From: Actinomyces oricola | GTDB lineage: Bacteria > Actinomycetota > Actinomycetes > Actinomycetales > Actinomycetaceae | Reading direction: 5' to 3' | Assembly (NCBI RefSeq): GCF_004104015.1 | Contig: NZ_RYFV01000008.1 | Coordinates: forward strand, 30,048-94,047 | Length of the DNA stretch: 64,000 nucleotides | Shown: in pieces, positions 23,573 through 30,800 of the stretch | How positions within the stretch are numbered: position 1 is the stretch's first letter | How the letters are laid out: every line of letters begins with the position of its first letter | Made by a program: the position numbers and the translations under genes | The notes under the pieces: generated by a model | Seen by the model: only the letters and a program-made list of their open reading frames with translations | Database searches by the model: none | What the model was told of the DNA's origin: nothing

Positions 23573-24184
23573 GTGGCACCACCTACCCTCATCCTCGTGG
23601 CCGGCCTGCCCGGCACCGGCAAGACCCACTTGAGCAGGCTCATTGCCGACCACGTCGGCAACTGCGAGCAGGTCTGCCTGGACCAGATCAAGGAGCGCCT
23701 GTGGGACCAAGTCGGCTTCCAGGGCCCGCAGGAGAAGGCCGCCATTGACCAACGGGCGCTGAAGGTCTTCTTCCAGGAGGTCGGCGCCGCCATGGGCCGC
23801 AGCCGGGTGGTGCTCTCGGACTACCCCTTCAGCTCCAAACAGGGTCCCGCCCTGGCGGCCCTGTGCGCTCGGCACGGGTTCACTCCCCTGACTGTGCGGC
23901 TCGTGGCCGACCTCGACGTCCTCTACGAGCGCCAGCGCCTACGAGATCTCAACAGCTCACGTCATCTGGGTCACATCCTGACCAGCTACCGCCCGGGGGA
24001 TCAGCTCACCGAGCGCCAGGAGGCCGACGGGCTGCTCACCCGCGAGGAGTTGCGCCGTCGTTGCACCACCCGCGGCTACGGCTCTTTCGCGTTAGGGGAG
24101 GTGCTTGAGGTAGATATGAGCGACTTCGACGCCGTTGACCATCCCGCGATCCTCGCCTGGCTGGATGAGCACATGCGCGATTGA
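23573..24184 (+). CDS. P-loop kinase-like (AAA_33/zeta-like) protein
   Basis: A protein of 203 residues. The start at GTG 23573 is set by GGAAGGAG nine bases upstream. The N terminus has a Walker A loop (LILVAGLPGTGKTHLSRLIA), a Walker B-like VVLSDYPFSS, and a lid arginine region (YERQRLRDLNSSRHLGH). This is the small-molecule kinase/zeta-toxin layout. It lies in the same direction between the aldolase and the regulator, so a metabolite kinase acting on a PTS product is plausible; that would provide the bisphosphate the aldolase needs. The substrate is inference only. Confidence 0.82.
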   Translation: MAPPTLILVAGLPGTGKTHLSRLIADHVGNCEQVCLDQIKERLWDQVGFQGPQEKAAIDQRALKVFFQEVGAAMGRSRVVLSDYPFSSKQGPALAALCARHGFTPLTVRLVADLDVLYERQRLRDLNSSRHLGHILTSYRPGDQLTERQEADGLLTREELRRRCTTRGYGSFALGEVLEVDMSDFDAVDHPAILAWLDEHMRD

Positions 24185-24265
24185 CCCACCACCCGGGCCC
24201 GGCCGCACCCGCCCATGGAGCCGGGGCACCACCAGCGGGCGTCACAAAGGAGACGACAAGACCCC

Positions 24266-26185
24266 ATGGCACGGTTCACCGACATTATCCCGATCCTGGA
24301 CCAGGATCCCGAGCGTCGTGTGCCCGCCGCCGAGATCGCGCGCCACCTGGGCGTGTCCACGCGCACGGTCCGCAACTACGTCACCGCCACCAACCGCCAC
24401 TACGGGCGCCGCGTGGTGACGTCCTCGCGCGCCGGATACCGCCTGGACACCGAGGCCCTGGAGAGGGCGGTGGTCATGCGCAACGCCTCCCCTCACCCGG
24501 CCGAGGGCCCGAACGAACGCCTCATCCACATGCTGCGTGAACTCATAGCCACCGGCACCCCCCTGGACGTGTTCGACCTGGCGGAGTCCTTCCACGTCTC
24601 GGAGTCCACCGTCGAGTCGGACCTGACCCGGGCCCGGGTCCTGGTCACGCAGTTCGGACTGAGCATTGTGCGCTCCGGGCATCGGGTTCACCTGGAAGGC
24701 GACGAGGTGGCCCAGCGTCGTCTCATGCGCCGTCTCCTCATTGAGGCGGCGGTGAGCCGCCGCCAGTTCATTGACGTCGAGGAGCTGGCGCGCCAACTCG
24801 GCGAACCCGCCCTGCTCGACTTCAAACGGCGGATGCTCGCGGTTCTGACCTCCGCCGATCTTATTGTCAACGACCGCACTGCTGACGAGCTGGTCGCCCA
24901 CATTGCCATTATGGTGGGGCGGGTGCGCACCGGCCACGCCATTTCCTGGCTGTCCGGGGCCCAGGACCGTGACGTGCTGAAGCCAATCTCGCAGGCCCTG
25001 GGGGGCCTGGTCGACGAGGTCTTCCATATTGAGCTGTCCGACCAGGAGCTCGCCTACCTGGCGCTGCTCCTCTTGGACAAGGCGGTCCCCGCCCGGCCCG
25101 AAGACCCCGCCCGCCCTGAACTGGAGGTCTTCCTGGACGCCCAGTACGTCGAACTCGTCACCGACATTGTGCATAAACTCAATGAGAACTATCTCATTGA
25201 CCTCAGCGATGAGCGGTTCACCGCCTTCCTCGCCCTCCACATTCGCCACCTGGTCGACCGGGCCTCGCACCACGAGGTCGCCCAAGTGCCCGCGGGCCAG
25301 TCGGTGAAGAACACCCACCCCCTGGTCCACGAGCTCGCCGTATTCATCGCCCAACAGATTGAACGGGGCACGGGCATTAAGGTGGCTGAAGACGAGATCG
25401 GTTTTATCGCCTTCCACGTCGGTGGGCGCCTGCAATCCATGCACGAGCACGACGACCAGGTGGATGTCACCGTGGTGGTCCCCCGCTATTACGACACCCA
25501 CCTGCCCTTCAGTGAAGCGGTGGGGCGGGCCGTGGCCGGGACCGGCCGGGTGGAGCGGGTGGTCACGAATCTGGAGGAAGTCACCCCCGAGCTGGACACC
25601 GACCTCATTGTCACCACGGTGCCGTTGCACGACGTCCCCGACGTGCCGGTCATCCGCACCGGACTCCTGCTCTCCCAGGAGGACCTGGGCCGAATCGGCA
25701 CAATGGCGCAGAGAATCGCCGCCGGTCAGAAGCGCTTCAAGGCGGCGGCCTGGTTGACCACGGTCATGGACCCGCACCTCTTCATACGGATCCCCGGCGG
25801 GGGCTCGCGGGAGGCGGTGCTCTCAACCATGACGGAGGCGCTGGCCGGCCAGGGGGCGGTGGGGCCCGACTTCCTGGCCCAGGTCATGGAGCGCGAGCGC
25901 CTGTCGACCACGGCACTGCCCTCGGGCGCCGCTATCCCGCACACCATTGAGATGACGGCGATCAGGTCGGCGATCGCCGTGTGCCTGGCGCACGAGCCGG
26001 TGGACTGGGCGGGCACACCGGTCAGACTGGTGGCCATGCTCTGTCTGTCCGAGGCCAGCCGGGACGCCTTCGGGGATGTGTTCGACGCTTTCATCCGCAC
26101 TCTGGTCAACGACGAGAAGACCGCCCGCCTGGCGGCGGCCACCTCATACGACGACTTCATTCAAACAATGCTCGCCATCCTCTAA
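24266..26185 (+). CDS. PRD/EIIA-type transcriptional regulator (BglG/MtlR-like)
   Basis: A protein of 639 residues. ATG 24266 starts MARFTDIIPILDQ; AAGGAG lies about 13 bases upstream. Domains in order: winged helix (EIARHLGVSTRTVRNYVTAT, residues 20-50), a second Mga-like helix-turn-helix (DLAESFHVSESTVESDLTRA, about 105-150), two PTS regulation domains (about 180-400, with conserved His in VAHIAIMVGRV and ALHIRHL), an EIIB-like domain whose P-loop has no Cys (VVVPRYYDTHLPFSE), and an EIIA-like domain with His in AAIPHT. Such activators are controlled by EII and HPr phosphorylation. It probably activates the upstream PTS genes. Confidence 0.92.
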   Translation: MARFTDIIPILDQDPERRVPAAEIARHLGVSTRTVRNYVTATNRHYGRRVVTSSRAGYRLDTEALERAVVMRNASPHPAEGPNERLIHMLRELIATGTPLDVFDLAESFHVSESTVESDLTRARVLVTQFGLSIVRSGHRVHLEGDEVAQRRLMRRLLIEAAVSRRQFIDVEELARQLGEPALLDFKRRMLAVLTSADLIVNDRTADELVAHIAIMVGRVRTGHAISWLSGAQDRDVLKPISQALGGLVDEVFHIELSDQELAYLALLLLDKAVPARPEDPARPELEVFLDAQYVELVTDIVHKLNENYLIDLSDERFTAFLALHIRHLVDRASHHEVAQVPAGQSVKNTHPLVHELAVFIAQQIERGTGIKVAEDEIGFIAFHVGGRLQSMHEHDDQVDVTVVVPRYYDTHLPFSEAVGRAVAGTGRVERVVTNLEEVTPELDTDLIVTTVPLHDVPDVPVIRTGLLLSQEDLGRIGTMAQRIAAGQKRFKAAAWLTTVMDPHLFIRIPGGGSREAVLSTMTEALAGQGAVGPDFLAQVMERERLSTTALPSGAAIPHTIEMTAIRSAIAVCLAHEPVDWAGTPVRLVAMLCLSEASRDAFGDVFDAFIRTLVNDEKTARLAAATSYDDFIQTMLAIL

Positions 26186-26262
26186 AGGACTGCGCCGAGG
26201 GGCGGTGAAGATCGCCTCCTGTACTTGAGTTGCGCCGCGAGCCCCGGCACTCCGCACACCAT

Positions 26263-26412
26263 CTGGGCCCCTGGGCGCGCGGGCTTGGAGGCCGCCAAAC
26301 GGATCCCCTTCGCCACGTCATCCTGGGCCCCTGGACGTGCGGGCTTGGAGGCCGCCAAACGGATCCCCTTCGCCACGTCATCCTGGGCCCCCTGGGCGTG
26401 CGGGCTTGGAGG
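26263..26412. repeat. 60-bp tandem repeat, about 2.5 copies
   Basis: Units begin at 26281 and 26341 with a 60-base period, and a partial third begins at 26402 (61-base step); an incomplete unit precedes them. They are nearly identical and start GGGCTTGGAGG. The last unit runs directly into the four-box element at 26413. The region is non-coding as far as I can judge. Confidence 0.85.
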
Positions 26413-26611
26413 TTGCACATTCTTTCTTCCCTCAAGGAGTGGGGAGCCGCGGAATCCTGCGGATCTGCTCGGGGCTTGAGGGTTCGGGAATGGGATGAAT
26501 GTGCAACGGCGTCGCCGTTGCACATTCATCCTTGTCGAACCAACCTTCTGCGACGAGGGATCGTTGAAATACCAACGATCCCTCACGGGCCGAGGCAAGA
26601 AGAATGTGCAA
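26413..26611. repeat. Four-box hairpin element, copy 2
   Basis: The same plan as at 12327-12526: TTGCACATTC boxes forward at 26413, reverse ending about 26508, forward at 26518 and reverse ending at 26611. The two inner boxes lie in a perfect inverted repeat of 19-bp arms around a single T (26493-26531). Module 1 has CCCTCAAG/CTTGAGGG arms. Module 2 has a perfect 12-bp hairpin (GAGGGATCGTTG with loop AAATAC, 26555-26584). The module interiors differ from copy 1 while the box spacing is kept (about 80, 25 and 80 bases). Confidence 0.8.
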
Positions 26612-26819
26612 CACCGCCAACCCTTCGGACCACCCGCCCATCGGCGCAGCCGCCGCACGGCTTGATGTGGCCCGGCAGCCTCTCGATCGGAGGCGGCCAG
26701 GCCGGGACCGGGATCGGGACCAAGGGACCGGGACCAGGAGGGACGGGCCGAGGGCGAGCACCCAGGTGACGGCGCCGAGGGGGCGGAGGCTCCGGGGCCG
26801 GGGAACATTCACGCCTTGT
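26612..26819. other. Intergenic region upstream of the methyltransferase gene
   Basis: About 200 GC-rich bases without a supported gene; the tail contains the promoter of the methyltransferase gene. Confidence 0.5.
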
Positions 26820-26825
26820 TAGTAT
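26820..26825 (+). promoter_or_regulatory. -10 element of a possible leaderless promoter
   Basis: TAGTAT lies eight bases before ATG 26834; no Shine-Dalgarno sequence is present. Confidence 0.45.
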
Positions 26826-26833
26826 GCGGCAGC

Positions 26834-27685
26834 ATGGATAGGAGTTCTTCGGCCACCTGGTTCAAGGACAACCGCGCCAACTGGGATGACCGGGCCGCTC
26901 TTCACGAGGCCTCCGGCTACGGCATTCAGCACCTCGTGTCCGACCCCAATGCGATCAGCAACGAGGTCGCCCAGGACCGCGAGCGCCTGGGCGACCTCAC
27001 TGGCAAGGACGTCATCCACCTCCAGTGCCACTTGGGCACCGACACGGTGGGCCTGGCCCGTCTGGGTGCGCGGCGCGTCGTCGGCGTCGACCTGTCCGGG
27101 GAGTCGCTGCGGCGGGCGCGGGACATCGCCCGGCGCTGCGGGGCGCCCGCCACGGGGATCGAGTACGTGGAGGCCAACGTCTACGACGCCCGCCAGGCGG
27201 TGACCGGGGACTTCGACCTCGTCTACACCTCGCTGGGCGTGCTGTGCTGGCTGCCGAACATCGCCGCCTGGGGCCGCGTAGTCGCCTCGCTGCTGCGCCC
27301 CGGCGGGCGCCTCCTGCTGCGCGACGACCACCCCATGTTCATGACCCTGGGCGAGGACGTCTCTGACGGCCTGCGCGTGGAACAGCCCTACTTCGAGCAG
27401 GCTGAGCCCCTGACCTGGGACGACCCCGGGAGCTACGTCACCGGCCCCGAGGACGGCCCGGTGGTCTCCCACAGCGTCAACCACCAGTGGAACCACTCCG
27501 TGGGCGAGATCCTCACCGCGCTGCTGAGTGCCGGGCTGGTGCTGGACTCCTTTGAGGAGACCCAGCACGCCGCGTGGTGCCCGTGGCCCGACCTCATGGT
27601 CCTCGACGAGCAGAGCTGGCGGCTGCGGGAGGCCCCCGAGCGCCTCCCCCTCCAGTTCGTCCTCACCGCCCACCGGCCCGCCTGA
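26834..27685 (+). CDS. Class I SAM-dependent methyltransferase
   Basis: A protein of 283 residues starting at ATG 26834 (MDRSSSATWFKDNRANWDDRA). The Rossmann SAM site is visible as VIHLQCHLGTDTVGLARLGARRVVGVDLSGESLRRAR, followed by YVEANVYDA and FDLVYTSLGVLCWLPN (motif post-I to IV). The LQCHxGxDT form of motif I is that of a common bacterial family of small-molecule methyltransferases of unknown substrate. It is monocistronic, sitting between the repeat region and hrpA. Confidence 0.88.
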   Translation: MDRSSSATWFKDNRANWDDRAALHEASGYGIQHLVSDPNAISNEVAQDRERLGDLTGKDVIHLQCHLGTDTVGLARLGARRVVGVDLSGESLRRARDIARRCGAPATGIEYVEANVYDARQAVTGDFDLVYTSLGVLCWLPNIAAWGRVVASLLRPGGRLLLRDDHPMFMTLGEDVSDGLRVEQPYFEQAEPLTWDDPGSYVTGPEDGPVVSHSVNHQWNHSVGEILTALLSAGLVLDSFEETQHAAWCPWPDLMVLDEQSWRLREAPERLPLQFVLTAHRPA

Positions 27686-27886
27686 GGCTGGGCCGGCGGG
27701 CGCGGCCAGCAGGCGGCCACCAGCAGGCGGCCGGGCATGCGCGGCCGCCGGACGGCCGGGCGCACCCATTAGGATCACCGGCCAGCAGTCGGCCCGGCCT
27801 TGGGCCGGCAGCCGCCTACCGCTGTCAGGCGGCGCACGCACCCCCGTTCGGGGACCGCGCCGCTCCTGGGGGACAATGAGGCACCT

Positions 27887-30800
27887 ATGGAGAGTCAGAC
27901 GCAGCGCAACGACGACGCCACCACGCCAGCAGCCGCGAGCGCCACCGGCACCATCTCCCCGGAGACGCGGGACGCCACCGGCCCCGGTCGGCCGCGCAGG
28001 AGCATCCCCGGCCCTGACCAGCACCGTAGTCAGGACCTGCAGGACCGCAGTCGAGAAGACCGGGCCCCCCGCAGTCAGGAGGACCAGGGAGGCGGGGGCG
28101 ATCGGGGCGGGACCCGAGGCAGCCAGGACCAGCGAACACGGCACCACGGGCAGGAGGACCGGGCCCCTCACAGGCAGGACGGGCACGGGCAGGACGGGAA
28201 GGACCCGCACCCCAGCCGGCAGGAGCAGGGCCGCGAGCGAGGCGGCCAGGGCCGGCCCAGCGCCCCCATCGGGGCCACCCAGGGTAATCGTGAGACCTGT
28301 AACCGGCAGATTGCTGCCAGCGCCCCGGTCGGGACCACCCAGGAGGGCCAGTCGCTCACCCCCGACCGTCGCGAGCGCCCACCGCGCCCCCAACGCCGCG
28401 GCGGCCGGAACAACCGTCACCGCCCAGACCGCTCCCGCGACGGCCACCCGGACCGCTCCCGCGGCGGCGGGCGCCGCCGCTCCTGGCCAGGCTTCACCCC
28501 CGAGCAGCTGGCTGAGCGCGCCGCCTCCGTCCCCGCCCTCGTCTACCCCGACGAACTGCCGGTCAGCGCGCGCCGCGAGGAGATCTCCGCCGCCATCCGC
28601 GACCACCAGGTGGTCATCGTGGCCGGGGAGACCGGGTCCGGCAAGACCACCCAGATCCCCAAGATCTGCCTGGGGCTGGGCCGCGGCGTCACCGGCATGA
28701 TCGGCCACACCCAGCCCCGGCGCATTGCCGCCCGGACCGTGGCCGAGCGCATTGCGAGCGAGCTGGATACCCCGATCGGGCGCGACGGCGTGGTGGGCTA
28801 CCAGGTGCGCTTCACAGAGGAGGTGGGCGAGCGCACCCTGGTCAAGCTCATGACCGACGGCATCCTCCTGGCGGAGATCCAGTCCGACCCCATGCTGGCC
28901 CGCTACGACACCATCATTGTGGATGAGGCCCACGAGCGCAGTCTCAACATCGACTTCATCCTGGGCTACCTGTCCCGCCTCCTGCCCTCCCGCCCCGATC
29001 TCAAGGTCATCATCACTTCGGCCACCATTGACTCGGCGCGCTTCGCCGAGCACTTCGGGCGCCACGAGGTGGGCGACCGCGGCCGCCCCTTCACCGTCCC
29101 CGCCCCCGTCATCGAGGTCTCCGGGCGCACCTACCCCGTGGAGATCCGCTACCGTCCCCTGGTCCCCGACGCCGTCGAGGACCAGGGGCCCGACGGCGCT
29201 CCCGCCGCTCCCGGCGGCCCCGGCCAGGCCTCCGGCGCTCCCGGCGGTCCCGGCCAGGCCTCCGCCGCTCCCGGCGGTCCCGACGCTCCCGACAGCGCCT
29301 CCCGGCAGCCCTCCCCCGCCGCCCCCGGGGAGCTGACCGACGCCGAGCTGGAGGCCCTGACCTCCCCCGACCCGGCCGTCCGGGCCGCCGCCCGGGCGCG
29401 CCGCGAGGCCGCCCGTTCCGCCGCCCAGGCCGCCGGCCACTTCCCGCGAGGTCGGGGCGGCTCCCGCGGCAGGGGCCGGGACGGGGGGCGCACAGGCCCC
29501 GGAGGTCGAGCGGGCAGCAGGGGGCAGGCGGGCGCCGGCGGTTCCGACGAGCCCCGGGATCAGGTCACCGGCATCCTCGACGCCGTCGACGAGCTCATGG
29601 CCGAGCCCAGCGGCGACATTCTCGTTTTCCTGGCCGGTGAGCGGGATATCCGTGACACCGAGTCGGCCCTCATTGACCACCTGGGCCCCCGCTACACGGC
29701 CGACGGCCGCTCACGCACCCCGGGGGCGGTGGAGGTGGTCCCCCTGTACTCGCGCTTGAGCGCCGCCGAGCAGCACCGGGTCTTCGAGGCGCACTCGTGC
29801 CGCCGGATCGTCCTGGCCACGAACGTGGCCGAGACCTCCCTGACCGTGCCCGGCATCCGCTACGTCATCGACCCGGGCCTGGCCCGCATCTCCCGCTACT
29901 CCAACCGCACCAAGGTTCAGCGCCTGCCCATTGAGCCGGTCAGCCGGGCCAGCGCCGACCAGCGCTCGGGCCGCTGCGGGCGCCTGGCCGACGGCATCGC
30001 CATCCGCCTGTACTCCCGGGCCGACTTCGACTCCCGCCCGGAGTACACCGAGCCGGAGATCCTGCGCACCTCCCTGGCCAGCGTCATCCTCCAGATGGCG
30101 GCCCTGGGGCTGGGGGCGGTGGAGGACTTCCCCTTCCTGGACGCCCCCGACCCCCGCCAGGTTCGCAGCGGCATCCAGCTGCTCACCGAGATCGGCGCCA
30201 TTAAGACCGACGGCGGGGCCCGCGGGGACCGTGCTGGCGGCAAGACTCGTGAAGACCGCGGGGATCGCGGGCCCCTCACCGGCGGCTCCCGCCGGGGCCC
30301 GCGCCTGACCGCCGTCGGACGCCGCCTGGCCCGCCTGCCCATTGACCCGCGCCTGGGGCGCATGCTCCTGGAAGCCGGGGAGCGCGGCTGCACCGGGGAG
30401 GTGCTCGTCATCGTCGCGGCCCTGTCCATCCAGGACGTGCGCGAGCGCCCTGCGGACCGCCAGGAGGCCTCCGACGCCCTGCATCGGCGCTTCGCCGACC
30501 CCACCAGTGACTTCCTCACCTACCTCAACCTGTGGCGCTACCTGCGCACCCAGGCCCGCGAGCTGTCCGGCTCCGCTTTCCGCCGCATGTGCCGCACCGA
30601 GTTCCTCCACTACCTGCGGGTGCGCGAGTGGATTGATGTTCATGCCCAACTGCGGCAGATGGCCCGGCCCCTGGGGCTGGATGCCGCCCCGGTCGAGCTG
30701 CCCACCGCCCGTGCCATTCGAGCCGCCGGCCGCGCCCTGGAGGCGGGAACCCAGGCGGCCACTATTGCCAATGGGGACGTGGCGGCCGCCGTCGTCGCCC

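Noticed and set aside
24242..25777. A 511-residue open frame opposite the PRD regulator
   Set aside because: It is a shadow of the regulator's third-position GC bias; no start signal or domain was seen.
26263..26412. 60-bp repeats as a possible CRISPR array
   Set aside because: Whole 60-base units repeat without unique spacers, and no cas gene is present.
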